Below the pieces are notes generated by a model. That model did not search any database, was not told where the DNA came from, and saw only the letters and a list, made by a program, of their open reading frames with translations. From Takakia lepidozioides (Eukaryota > Streptophyta > Takakiopsida > Takakiales > Takakiaceae): DNA of 64,000 nucleotides. The number at the start of each line of letters is the position of its first letter. Positions within the stretch are counted from its first letter, which is position 1. Shown piece after piece: positions 19,994-31,242 of this stretch. The DNA is taken from positions 67,994,756 to 68,058,755 of the forward strand of contig CM060731.1 in NCBI GenBank assembly GCA_030704615.1, given 5' to 3'. The position numbers and the translations under genes are program-made.

Positions 19994-20095
19994 CCCCGAT
20001 AAAGGAGAGGTAGCCCTTGGATCTTTATTCAAATTATTTGAGGGAAAAAAATTAAAACCCTGGGGTGCCCGAAGGCTGCCATAAGGCATGTTCTC
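19963..20095 (-). mobile_element. Retroposon 3' end with poly-A tail (minus strand), copy 2
   Basis: A run of 31 T (19963-19993) is followed by the sequence shared with 17905-18005. On the minus strand this is AATAAAG...CTACCTCTCC and then A31, a polyadenylated retroposon end. The open frame across it on the minus strand (Lys-rich) is an artefact of the tail. Confidence 0.6.
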
Positions 20096-20099
20096 ATGG

Positions 20100-20845
20100 T
20101 AGGCCGTGCTGGATAACTCATGAATTGTGTGTGTGAAGCTGAGGAGACCAATATTAATCTTGACAAAAAGGTTTTTATTCATAAAACCATCTTTAGACAT
20201 CCACATTATATCCTTCAATGCATCCACAAATTCAGGGTTATTTGTTCCACATGTATATGTAGTTGAGTCCGTATTTGTAAGGTCATGTAATTAACTTTTC
20301 TGCATTTGTTGATGGGATTGACCCTAAGACTTAAAATTTTCTCTATTTTTGTACGGGGAGGGACTTTAAAAAAAAATAAAAATTGTACAAGTTTTTATAC
20401 ACAAAGGATGGGTAAATTTGTAATTAAAATACATACAAGGGGTCAATATCAGTGTACAATGCTGAGTATAGAGGTATTAAAAAAAAAGTCTTGATCGCAC
20501 ATATTATGAGATTTACATGAATAGTGAACCCCCCGAGCAAGGGGTCCAACTTTCACATCTGGAAGTTTCAGATGAGAGCCATACTTCACTAGAAGAGAAA
20601 CCGGTTTTTTCCACGGTTTTTTCCACACTTTTTGATTTTTTTCTCATGTTCGAAAAAGTCACATATTAGTTAGTGATTGAGCAATAGTTTAGATATGTTT
20701 TCGTCGCATCATCACTTAGACCACCACTCATGGCGCTCGCGAAATGTCAATCTTACATCATGTATATATGGTGATTATATTTTTTTTATTAGTAGAAATA
20801 AGAGATGGGAGCGTCCAGTGATGAGGTCATTAGAGCCTATGAAAC
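20100..20845. other. AT-rich spacer
   Basis: Nothing coding recognised. Begins within the body of the minus-strand retroposon, whose left limit is unknown. Confidence 0.4.
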
Positions 20846-20847
20846 AT

Positions 20848-21405
20848 AATGTGTATTTCAAACAATAATATCAAGGTTCTTACATATTCTTGGCGATTTT
20901 CGGAAAAAAAAATATTCTTTCCCATCGGTGTCTAACCATATTGTCAATTCACCTGATGGGTAGATGATGTATTTCATAGCAATAAACAATAACAACAATT
21001 TCTAGCTTAGGTCGTCCATATCCAAGTATACAATTGCGAAAAACCTCTTGAGGTGGCTACTATTCCAACCATCTGTTTTTCTACTTCTAAATTACAATAT
21101 GACGATAAAATCAAATCCATTTAGATCTACATAAATTCACAAAAGGAGTCTAGGTATTAGTACTTTTATTCTTATTCACAGCTTTTCTAGCCATTTTAGT
21201 TTCTATGCTTAATTGAAATAGAGGATGTGTCGTTCACAATCAATATGTCAAAATACTGAAACTAGATCAGCTCCATGAGCGAATATCTCTAGGTTACATA
21301 TGGAAGAGACAAAGAAATGGATGATCAACATATCTCTTCCTTCTCTCTCTCTATCTCTCTAGACACACCTTGTTGTCCAATTCCTCTTATGATAAGGCTC
21401 GAGTT
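20848..21405 (+). repeat. Direct repeat, left copy
   Basis: Matches 22566-22935 in two blocks. The first is TTTCAAACAATAATATCAAGG...CCCATCGGTGTCTAACC (20855-20945). The second is TTAGTACTTT...ATGTGTCGTT...TCAGCTCCATGAGC...TAGACACACCTTG (21155-21400). The right copy lacks about 200 bases present here between the blocks. The two copies flank the F-box remnant. They may be an old duplication or diverged LTR-like ends; no TG...CA termini were evident. Confidence 0.65.
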
Positions 21406-21733
21406 TAGCAATTCGCTTTCGTGTTCTCAATTCGTGAGTGCGGATCCAACAACGACAGGGTGGCGAGAGACGAAACCATTTGTTCTCCGCTTAGGCAGGG
21501 TTGTATATTATGATTATTAGTTTTTTCATGTCTTCTAGGATTTCCATCAGTAGGATTTTCCAGGCTTTGTGCGTGTTGCAATGTGTAGTGTAAGGCTTAG
21601 TGGGAGCAGGAACTTTCAATATATTGAGTTAGATTCAATATTTTATGTAAGAGTTTTGTCGTAACATGAACAATCCGTTCGCAACTTGCTTGTAGTTATA
21701 TAATGGCTGCAGCAAAATGGATAGGCGGAGGAG

Positions 21734-21946
21734 TTGGCTCTGAAGTTTGAGCGTCTACATCTCAGTGAATCACGGTTTCAATACAGTTCTATTTGGAAAG
21801 ATCTCAAGAACCATATTGGACTGGAAAAGATATTTGCACGCCTTCCTGAAAACGAGCACAGGAGGCTCCAAGTAGTCTGCAAGGGATGGAGGAGAGTCTT
21901 TCGAAATAATTCATTATATATGTATTACCTTGGTCTGAATGAATGA
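21734..21946 (+). pseudogene. F-box domain remnant
   Basis: Open frame with LEKIFARLPENEHRRLQ, then VVCKGWRRVF. This fits the F-box consensus (Leu-Pro...Leu..Arg..VCkxWr..f) that docks onto SKP1 in SCF ubiquitin ligases. It is the F-box only: the frame ends after YMYYLGLNE and no substrate-binding repeat follows. The 3' part is duplicated in tandem just downstream. Likely a decayed copy, although an exon of a spliced gene cannot be excluded. Confidence 0.5.
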
Positions 21947-22132
21947 ATTTTGGGAAGTTCACAATGATTCTGAGTGTTGTACATTGGATAGTACCATTGC
22001 TACCTCCAAGTAATCTGCAAGGGATGGAGGATAGTCTTTCGAAATAATTCATTATATATGTATTACCTTGGTGTGATTGAATTTTCGGAAGTTCTCAGTG
22101 ATTTTGAGTGTGGTACATTGGATAATACCATA
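21866..22132 (+). repeat. Tandem duplication, about 138-bp unit, two copies
   Basis: Copy 1 begins at 21866 and copy 2 at 22004 (both CTCCAAGTARTCTGCAAGGG), and they stay alignable to TTGGATARTACCAT at the ends. It duplicates the second half of the F-box plus 3' flank. Confidence 0.8.
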
Positions 22133-22565
22133 ACTTAGTTCACTTTATTTAGAATCACTTAGGAAGTTAGGATCGTACTGTGAGTTCATTTCCGTGGGAG
22201 AGAGCAGGTAGAGATCAAGAGAGAATGACTTCGGTAGAGAGAGAGATATTATAAGAGTTCTTGGGAAAGCGTTGGCTCTGCACTGCCCTACTTTATGGAG
22301 CCGGTCTTCCAAGTGTCTGGTAACGGTGGAGAAAGTCGTAGAGCTTCGTTGTTTCGAGGTTTGATGTAGAGGATTATCTGACGAGGAGTTTATATCCGTG
22401 GAGAGAGAGCAGTGAGGATCGACGGAGAAAAACCTCGGTAATTGATGAAGACTGAATATGATGGCTTGTGGCTGTGAAGATGAGTCGCGTAAGTTGTTAC
22501 AGCGGAGGATGCACGTGGAAGAGCTTTAGATAACCTTGAGTTTATAATCATCAAGCTTGAGATAG
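22133..22565. other. Spacer with internal GAGAGAG repeats
   Basis: Two related stretches (22185-22255 and 22385-22440) share TCCGTGG(G)AGAGAGCAG followed by GATC and CGGTA. Nothing coding recognised. Confidence 0.4.
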
Positions 22566-22935
22566 GGATAATATGTATATTTCAAACAATAATATCAAGG
22601 TTTTCACATATTCTTGACGATTTTTGGAAAGTTTTTTATTCTTTCCCATCGGTGTCTAACCATATTGACAAAACGAGTTTAGGCATTAGTACTTTCATTC
22701 TTATTCGTAGCTTTTCTAGCCAACAAACACTTTAGTTTCCATGCTTAATTAAAATAGAGGATGTGTCGTTGACAATCAATATGTCAAAATACGGAAGCTA
22801 GATCAGCTCCATGAGCAAATATATCAGATTACATATGGAAGACAACGAGTTGGATGATCATCATATCTCTTCTTTCTCTCTTTCTATCTCTCTAGACACA
22901 CCTTGCTGTCTAATGCTTCGTATGATAAGGCTCAT
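22566..22935 (+). repeat. Direct repeat, right copy
   Basis: Shorter partner of 20848-21405, missing its middle about 200 bases; see that entry. Confidence 0.65.
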
Positions 22936-22939
22936 AACC

Positions 22940-24235
22940 AATATAAACTAGACTACATCAAAGGAAAGTTTCTTAGTTCAACATACCCTTGTAAGTATTG
23001 AGATATCCATCCTTACGACTTAAGGTAGCCAAAAAAGAAGTACTGAGAAGATCTGATCTAACCTTAAAGGATTGTCAGAAGAGAAAACCAGAAACAAACA
23101 AAGAGAAACCAAAATAAAGAGTTGAATCCTTGTTCGTTTCTATTTTTATTTTGTCATTGCTTCTGTTTCTTCCTTTATGGTGCTGCACATTGAAGCACCA
23201 AAGTTTTGTGTCATAGAAGCACCAGTGTTCGGGTCTTTGTTTGGTAGATCAGTTGGTATAGTAAGTCAAATTTTTACTTTTTAATTTCGGAGGATTTACA
23301 CGGTGCCAATTATTTGGCTATGGAAATCGGGTTCTACATAATGAATGGAAAAGTTAACAGTACCCCATAGTATTAGGGTGAGTTTTTCATATTCACTATT
23401 ATAAAATGATATGTCATAATACATTAGAAATAATATCTAAAAAATACCAAATGTAAACACCAGGTACTCGACAACGTATCACAAATTGTAATGGAACCAT
23501 TGAAAATAAAAAAAACGACCAAATATATCGTATGGAACAAGACTCAAGGATTATCACTCACGTCTGGCCACTATTCTTGCCAAAATAATCAGATAAGGCT
23601 GCAACGTATCATCATTGGACCACTGTTGTGCTACCATATTCTGTCACTGCAGGCATACTAGCAGCTTACATTGATTTCCAAACACATTCTCCTTCATTTT
23701 TTCTCATCCTCATTTTCTAGGCATCTCAACTCATTGGACAATTGTCTATGAAAAACGACCACATCCTCAGCCCATAGTGCGCCGCGGACGGTAAGTTTTG
23801 AGTAGCGAATGCAGTTGACGGATCAGCCGTTCACTCCCTAGCCAGAACAACAGGACAAATGAAATATCACTGCAGAATGCGGCTCCCATTACATATTCTT
23901 AATCAGCTCTTCTCAGAGACAGTTGTACTCACGCTTTAGGAACACATCATCAACGGGGTCGGGGACATATACGGTTGTACTAAAATCCAGCATGACTAAC
24001 CTCTCCCATTGTTGCACGAATTGTGCCGTAGAAAGATCCTGATGAAGGATAAACTTCTTGTGCACCTTCGCGGTGACCTCCAAGGCCGATGTGGCCTTCC
24101 TCATATCCCAGGATGCCCACTAGTGAACCAACTTCCTCCATCGCTAGAAAAAAAGACATACCTCCAAACAGCCGACCTGATCCAGAGTCTTTGCAATCTC
24201 CTTCCCCTGCACAATGCTCATCCATCAAATATTTT
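22940..24235. other. Intergenic stretch
   Basis: Mostly AT-rich with no recognised genes. Between 23913 and 24273 open frames exist on both strands. The minus-strand one (VTAKVHKKFILHQDLSTAQFV) has protein-like composition, but I could not identify it. Confidence 0.35.
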
Positions 24236-24239
24236 GAGA

Positions 24240-24305
24240 TTAAACTCTGCTCTTCAATGTTTTCATCAATCAATTACTCGAGGATGTGAAAAATGAGGGA
24301 TTTGG
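24240..24305 (+). mobile_element. LINE-B fragment (RT motif B/linker region)
   Basis: Nearly identical to 9553-9617 of the long LINE: CTCTTCAATGTTTTCATCAA, then CTCGAGGATGTG and GAGGGATTTGG. A 65-base piece of the RT gene, internal to ORF2, so not a simple 5' truncation. Confidence 0.75.
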
Positions 24306-24309
24306 ATTA

Positions 24310-26593
24310 AGGAAAAGCAGACACCCTATACTAAAAAATCCTCCACTACTACTGAGCATGAGTTTATCCATTCAGTAACTAATCACTCAATTTTGGGTTA
24401 CATGAATCTACCGGAAAGCGAAATTGTTGCTGTGAAATATTTTTGTGAACATGTGAAGATGTCTCAGGTGGAGCAGGAAAGAGGGGCTACTCCGGATAAC
24501 CAACAGTTCGTTCCCTGGATACCACCGCGTACCGTAGAATTCGAAGTGGCCAACAATGAGCATATGATGTTGCATCCGCAAGCCAACAACTTACTTGCAC
24601 CCATCTCAATTGAGACGTGGGTGAAATGAGGTAATATTTCTGAGGCTGAATGCAACAGGTACGTATAATATGTTGTTGATGGATTTCATAGGTTCAAAAA
24701 AGAGCCCATTGCCGTTGCATAGCCCTTGAGAACTTTCTATTATAAGCTTTCTGATAAAGGGGATAACTATAACCTATCTATAGGTTCTGTCAGGTCCAAA
24801 AATCACAAGAGCCAACTCTCCCTCTCTCTCCCTCTCCTTTGTGCGCTCCAAAACAAAAAACAAAAGGTTGGGGAGTGGGGGGAGGTGCAGCTGCTGTTGC
24901 CTATCCCTGGTTTATCTTGTTCTTCCACTATTTTTTTTTTCGCTATTATCTTCCATTTATAAGATGAAAAATGAAAAAACAATAATTAGAATAGATGTGG
25001 AGCAAAAATGCGGCGATTTTTATTTGTTCACATTATGCATTGCTGTAAAAAAGTAAAGTAATATAGTCCTCATTCGGGTTAATGACCAATTAGTGCACTT
25101 GAATATTCCAATTCTTTCTTAGAAAGATGCATATGGTCAATATATCCCTTCCATACTAGCATTAATATGCAATTTATACTCTATGCATAGAATATCTTCG
25201 CAACAAAACATTTATTTTTTGCACTTTGTTATTAATTCTCAAACGTGTCATTGACTTCCTTCATAAATGCTTGCATAAGTTCTTGCATCCTATGACAAGA
25301 GAGCCCTCACCCTCCATGTTAATTACACAAACATAAAAACCCAATCCCATAATTATCTAAAATGTGTTACTTGTATGACAAACTTAGTGTAGCCAAGAGG
25401 GAAAACCATTGTTGGAAGCGGATGATTCAAATGCGAACTACTCTATTTTGATGCAACAATCACACATGCGAAAACAATAAAAAATGGTGGTGCAAAATCT
25501 ACGTACAAGTGGGCTTCAGCGATGTGGCAGGTCTCCCTAACCCATGGATCCAATATAATTGAACAGAAGTGGCGATGCACAAGAGAACCTGTGATGCACA
25601 AGCACACCCTGTAGCTCAATTACAGTTGCTCATTTACATGGATCCTTCACTATTGTGTCCACAGCACAACTTCCATTGAATATAAACCAACAACATCTTT
25701 GTAGGAAACTGGAAGATATAGCTCTACACCATGATGCCTACGTTGATAGGCTATGTCACACCATAACCCCCAGCAAAAGGCCAACAATGACGACAACCAA
25801 ATTTTCTCCCTTCAAACCCAGACTCGATAACACACTGCATTCCCAAAGTGCAGAGGAGCTGATCCCAAACTCTCTAGCACATTTCTGGAGCACTATACTT
25901 ATCGCTGGTGGTAAATAGCCAGTTTGAAAGAAGAGTCTAACTACATATAAAAATGTATGATAAAGCTTTCAAGCCGTATACAGAAGTTCCATAATAAACT
26001 AAATTGTAACACAAAAGTGAGGATGCCCAAGAATTGCAATGAAAAATGGTGAAGCACCCTAACGTATGCATATGCAAATTGAAGATACAAGCCAGATTGC
26101 AAGATGAAATTATAACCGGGCGGATCGATTATAGGTGCATTGAAAGCTAAACAACATAAAAAAGCTAGTTGTAACTAATTTTTAACATATGACAATGGTG
26201 AGATGGGTGAGAACTAATAGTTCTCATGTATACATTTTACAAACTGGGGGTTGAGGAAAGTGTGCAACACTTCTTGCAGGCTTTGAGTTGTGAGTCTTCC
26301 CATGAGTTGAGGAGAGAAAATAGCATGAACATTGACATGTGTAACTAGACGATTGATAGGAGGGGAACAAATCAACCTCCACAATTAATGCTCACATGTC
26401 AATGGAACAATCTTTGACAATTCTTGTCAAATTGATACCTCCAACATACTTCATATATTCTTTGATTGATCGAAGTATATGCGATCGCAAAACTTAAATG
26501 TGCTCACCAGGAAGATACTTATACGAAAGCCTTTGAAATATATGCGCATGTCCAATATATTTTATCATTTTATCATATATCTTACATTAGTAG
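24310..26593. other. Intergenic stretch
   Basis: No recognised genes. An open frame at 24393-24629 (starting near LPESEIVAVKYFCEHVK) is unassigned. A CT-rich tract lies at 24815-24840. The rest is AT-rich. Confidence 0.35.
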
Positions 26594-26601
26594 GTACAGA
26601 G

Positions 26602-27379
26602 CAGTGTTGGACTGATATGTCCATTTTTTAATACCAGACCGGTCCTGGTATCAAGGTCCCACCCTTTTTTCATACCAGGATGGTATAAGTATCTATATAG
26701 ACATGAGCAACTTGGGTATGAATCTGGTATGTATACGAGTATGGTACTGATATCGTTTTTTTTTTTTTTTTTGATACTGGGGATATATGAGCACTGGTAT
26801 GGTATTTCATCCACATTAATATCTTGCGTGATGTCAAAAACCATTTGTGAGATTCGATCACTAAGCTCGCTGATCTCCTGGAATCCACGTTCATATGTCG
26901 TGGTCAAAGACCATTTCTGAGATTGATCAGTAAGCTCGTATCATCTCTGCTGATCTCCTGGAAACATATTTAGATATAATTTAATGTTTATGGTTATTCG
27001 AGTCTGCTGTTATTTAGTCCTAGATCTTACTACCTGGATCATTAATTTGTAACAGGTTTCAGCTGGCTTTAGCTGTACATGCGGTATTTCTAGTAGCGGG
27101 TACGAGGAAGGACCTGCAAGAATACCTATCTAATTCATACTTAGCTCTGTCCACCATAAATTTGCCACAGTACTGGTATCGTGACCACACTGCACTTGCG
27201 CTTACCGAGACTGGTATGGTATGTGTGGGGGGGAAATCCTAAAGACATACTCCCCCAGTAAGTATGTGTATCACATGGGTACACTGGCTCTTTCATACCC
27301 GACTGGTATGTTCTTCAATATGTATATTCATACCTGTATTCCATACCTAGGTTCAACCAGGTATACCAGTCCAACGCCG
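26602..27379. mobile_element. Non-autonomous hAT-like element (MITE) with 8-bp target duplication
   Basis: The left end CAGTGTTGGACTGATAT matches the inverse of the right end (CGGCGTTGGACTGGTAT on the minus strand). Directly outside are GTACAGAG (26594-26601) and GTGCAGAG (27380-27387), an 8-bp target duplication with one mismatch, the size hAT transposases make. Inside, CATACCAG/CTGGTATG words recur in both orientations (for example 26622, 26678, 26725, 26793, 27210, 27305), like the multiple subterminal transposase-binding words of hAT elements. No transposase frame; short frames across a poly-T run are spurious. Confidence 0.65.
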
Positions 27380-27389
27380 GTGCAGAGGA

Positions 27390-29450
27390 CACTATGAAAG
27401 ACTTCCATCTGTCACATTCCATTGACACAAAGACTTGAGTCACAAGCGGAAGCAAATCACTTCCATGACCTTCTTTTGGTTTTGGTTTTTGGAAGAGGAT
27501 CTGATGCCAATTGATGCAATACTACCCTATGTCCGCGTAGGAATTCTAATTCCGTTTCAAAACATATTGGCCCTATAACCGTGGCTTATGCTCACGTGGG
27601 CAATCTTTTTGTCCTCATGTAGGGTTGTGCTGCCCCCGCTCCGTTCACATGTCTGGATTTTGCACAAAGTCCGGCTGATATTTAGGGCTATTCCGGTGAC
27701 GGTTGAGTGTTTCCAGGTCCAACTGGATCTGAAAAATATTCCGTTTACATTGACTTTGTATGGTCGATATGCATCCGTCTAGTTTCATCCTAAGTGCTCA
27801 ACACATCGCTGATAAGATTTGAACACTAGACCTGACTAGTCTCGATCTTACCACAGTTAGTCAAGCAAGACGAAAAGGTTAGGTGCATTAGCCATGTCGG
27901 TGGTTAGGCTGCGGCACTAGGGGACACGCGTTGGAGATGTATAGCAAGAATCTAAATTAGTGTGTGGCTGTAAATATTCTATCATACTGTGTATTCATTT
28001 TTTTAATTTTCTAATTTTGTTAGTAATATGGTCTTAAATATATGGGCAGCTCACCTGCGCATTCCTCATCCATCTACTCCCACAAAACTTCATTCGTTCA
28101 GTTGACATTCCTTAACTAATGTGAATATTTCATATTCCCTGTGTCATAGGTACCAGCCAGATTTAGCTTACTGTCTTTTCTCTTTTTTTTAAATTTTCCT
28201 CTTAAAAAACAATTCCTCAATGCCTACCGTACCGACGGTCACCTGGTCTATTAACTTGAATATTTAAAAAAATTAAAATTAAAATAGAAATTGGAGCTAT
28301 AAAATCTCCTGCAGTCGACAAAGTACAAAACACAAAGGAATAGTTTTAGGAAATAAATTATTTAAGTGCCCAATATTAGTATCTCATAAAGGCTTGGTTA
28401 TCAATGATAGGTTCTATGAGACTTGTTGTGAACGTTATGCCTGGTTATTGAGATGGCTTTTCATCCTGGCCTTCACGGACGATATGGCTTTCATCCATCC
28501 ACTCCACCTACATTTATTCCTTTTATCGTGCCGAGAATGAATGTAGTCGTCAACGTTTTCAACGAGCCGCATCCACTAAGCACTAGGTAATTAAGTAACT
28601 TTCGGCTATGACGTGGCTAACTAGTAGATAAGCCGCGTATCTCATTCCCCTACATGGGAACCGCAGCACCTAATCCGTTCCCAACTAGAGAGCGCAGGCT
28701 GGTCACACAGTTTGGCGCGTGTGGGAAGTAAATGAGAGTGCGGCGGCCTTTTTTTCTACTTTAGACTGTACTATGCCTTCTTATTAATTTGTTTCTTTTT
28801 GGGCCCAAAAAAGTATCGGGCCCACCTAAAAATAGGCCTCAGATAGCGACAGTTCACCAGGCCAAATGGCAGGTGGCCCGCCCCGTTCAATACAAGTGGA
28901 GCCCACTTACGTTACGACCCAATTTAGTTGATACCGGGCAGCGTTAATTTTTCCTGGCGAATTTTCGCCAAATCTCGACCTCAGAAAACAAAAGAATATT
29001 CTGTGGCAAATTCCCTGTTTTTTCATGGATGAAATCATCAAATTTCTTCAAATGAAAAATAAATTATGGATGAATTATCCAAATATAGATGATATAAATT
29101 GATTTATGTACGGAAATGGATGATTCTGTCCTAATTTCTATGGATGAACAGAATGTATGGCTATTTTTTGCTAAACTCTGTCAAATTCCAGAATAAAAAC
29201 ACTGATACCGGGTTCTGCGTCGTTCTCTTCCTTGAGTGAGCATGTTCCCAATGGCGCGTGGCGAAATCATGGCGAAACTCGCTTTGAATATTGGTATCTC
29301 GTGCGCGGTGACTCAGTCGGCCGCTGGAAGCTTCCATTAATAAACGTATATATATTATCGCCAGAAATAGACTCATCAGCCTGCACGCCAATTTTAGCCA
29401 TATTCTATCATTTCATCGTTTAAAGTTTATGCGCCTTTCGATAATTAGGA
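27390..29450. other. Intergenic stretch upstream of the kinase
   Basis: No coding sequence recognised. Composition varies, with AT-rich blocks (27960-28200, 28260-28400) and more balanced ones. It may include distal promoter sequence of the kinase gene. Confidence 0.4.
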
Positions 29451-29458
29451 GCTTAATT

Positions 29459-29678
29459 TGTTTTTATTTTGTTTAAAATACCTGGGAGCTGACAGCTCAC
29501 AAATCTGGCCCTTGATAGTGAGAGGAGAAGGAGAAAATAACCTCTTTCACAGTAACCGTGCCATGGAGGCTGAGAAATGGGACACCGCCCAAACACACCC
29601 GTCAAGTAGCAGGATTTGACCCCAGAATCATCTGGGTGGCACTCAATGCACTAACAAACTGAGCTACTGAGTGTTGGT
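29459..29678 (-). mobile_element. tRNA-derived SINE (copy 2) with target duplication
   Basis: On the minus strand: A-box TAGCTCAGTTTGTTAG (29666-29651), B-box-like GGGGTCAAATCC (29623-29612) at normal tRNA spacing. The body is alignable to the copy at 12433-12632 (GGGCCAGATTTGTGAGCTGT...GCTCCCAGGT), and the tail is A-rich (TTTTAAACAAAATAAAAAC). GCTTAATT flanks both ends (29451-29458 and 29679-29686), a target-site duplication. Not a functional tRNA: the acceptor stem and anticodon arm do not pair. Confidence 0.7.
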
Positions 29679-29689
29679 GCTTAATTAAG

Positions 29690-30048
29690 AATTAGGTGAG
29701 GTAATAATGTGATTAGGGGGTGATTAGGTGATTTGATGTGGGAAACGAGGAGCTAGATACGCGTAACAGTATGAACGCGGAGAGAGGGAGGAGGAAAGCG
29801 AGGTCTTGGAAGCCATAGCTCCGCACACGAGCGAGCTCAGAGCATTCTCTGAGCATTCTCGATCATACTCTAGTAGTTCAGCGGAGGTGGTGGATTTGGT
29901 GCTGCATGAATCGTGTTTGTTTTGTGTCGAGGGAGGGGGGAGGGGATGGGAGGTGAGAGAGGAGGTGTTGGAGGAAGTGGGAGCTCTTGGGGTTCAAGCA
30001 AATGCAAGCCGTGTGGAGAGGAGTGGTGCGATGTTTTGCTTGTGAATC
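29690..30048 (+). promoter_or_regulatory. Likely 5' UTR / proximal promoter of the kinase gene
   Basis: Between the SINE and the kinase start codon. From about 29770 it becomes G/A-rich with GGGAGGGGGGAGGGGATGGGAGG-like purine tracts typical of leaders. ATG codons at 29806 and others open short upstream frames ending before 30049. No TATA box is certain. Confidence 0.35.
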
Positions 30049-31242
30049 ATGGGGTTTGATGACGATAGGGTGCACGTAAGACGAGATACCATGTTCCAGG
30101 CAGCTCGAGTGCTTCCAGAGCGTCCGAAGGATGGGCGGGGGGGGTTGGATGTGTCAGTGTCGAGTGGTGGTGAAGCAGGGCAGGATGTGGTTGAGAAATT
30201 TGTGCTGGATAAGCAGCATATTATAGATCCCAAGCTGCTGTTTGTTGGACCGAAAATTGGAGAGGGAGCGCACGGAAAGGTTTATGAGGGGAAGTATTAC
30301 GACCAGAGGGTGGCTGTGAAGATCCTGCAGCCAGCGCAGTCGCCTGAGGATGCTGCCAAGATTGAGTCGGGGTTTGCTAGAGAGGTGGATATGTTGTCGA
30401 GGGTAAAGCATCGGAATCTTGTGAAGTTTATTGGCGCTTGTAAGGAGCCGGTGATGGTGATAGTGACGGAGCTGATGGAGGGGAGGTCGTTGAAGAAGTA
30501 CATGCTTGGGTTACGGCCGAAGCTGTTGGATCTGAGGTGCTCGGTGAGCTTCGCGCTTGACGTTGCGCAGGCGATGGATTGTCTCCACGGGAATGGCATC
30601 ATTCATCGCGATCTCAAGCCTGACAACCTCTTGCTCACAGCCGATCAGAAGACGGTGAAGCTGGTGGACTTCGGGCTTGCTCGGGAGGAAACTTTGACGG
30701 AGATGATGACAGCGGAGACGGGAACGTATCGATGGATGGCTCCTGAGCTCTACAGCACTGTGACGTTGCGTCATGGGGAGAAGAAGCACTACAATCACAA
30801 GGTGGATGTGTACAGTTTTGCGATGGTTCTATGGGAGCTTTTGACAAATCGGATGCCCTTCGAGGGTATGTCCAACCTGCAAGCCGCCTACGCTGCCGCC
30901 TTCAAGAAAGTAAGGCCCAACATATCTGACAACCTTCCTGAGGATCTGGTGTTCATTCTGCAGTCTTGCTGGGCCGAAGACCCCGACGTGCGACCGAACT
31001 TCGCGCAGGTGGTTCGGATGTTGACTACATTCCTTTGCACTCTTCCAGACCCAGAGAAGACATCCTTCGAGAAGACTGCCCCAGAGCCCGTGGTGGTTAC
31101 TAAAAGCGTTGTTTCGTCCATTAGTGACTCTGCGGTCGACAACCCTGCAATTGAAGCAAATGTCGGGGAAGTCGGCATATCCTCAAAGTCAACGAGGATG
31201 TTCTTCTGTTTCGGTAATTGTTTCCCGTCCGGGAATGTGTGA
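30049..31242 (+). CDS. Raf-like (MAPKKK-type) protein kinase
   Basis: Intact 397-residue intronless frame. The N-terminus (about 1-60) is unconserved. The kinase domain (about 65-327) has the glycine loop GEGAHGKV (71-78), VAVK with Lys91, helix C Glu112, HRDLKPDN (186-193, catalytic Asp188), DFG (207-209), and GTYRWMAPE (225-233). It also has DVYSFAMVLWELLTNRMPFE and RPNFAQVVRML. GTxxWMAPE and the VYSFxxxLWEL block are typical of plant Raf-like dual-specificity kinases, and the LTEMMTAETG activation segment with the AAYAAAFKKVRP stretch is like group C members. The tail (328-397) ends in a Cys/Phe-rich FFCFGNCF, possibly lipidated. Phosphorylates Ser/Thr, perhaps Tyr, of unknown targets. Start chosen at the first ATG giving the full domain; Met15 is an alternative. 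Confidence 0.9.
   Translation: MGFDDDRVHVRRDTMFQAARVLPERPKDGRGGLDVSVSSGGEAGQDVVEKFVLDKQHIIDPKLLFVGPKIGEGAHGKVYEGKYYDQRVAVKILQPAQSPEDAAKIESGFAREVDMLSRVKHRNLVKFIGACKEPVMVIVTELMEGRSLKKYMLGLRPKLLDLRCSVSFALDVAQAMDCLHGNGIIHRDLKPDNLLLTADQKTVKLVDFGLAREETLTEMMTAETGTYRWMAPELYSTVTLRHGEKKHYNHKVDVYSFAMVLWELLTNRMPFEGMSNLQAAYAAAFKKVRPNISDNLPEDLVFILQSCWAEDPDVRPNFAQVVRMLTTFLCTLPDPEKTSFEKTAPEPVVVTKSVVSSISDSAVDNPAIEANVGEVGISSKSTRMFFCFGNCFPSGNV

Noticed and set aside
19922-20227. Minus-strand Lys-rich protein of 101 residues
   Set aside because: The Lys run is the poly-A tail of a retroposon read as codons; no conserved content.
29612-29666. tRNA gene on the minus strand
   Set aside because: A- and B-boxes are present but acceptor and anticodon stems do not pair; the body, A-rich tail and target duplication show a SINE.
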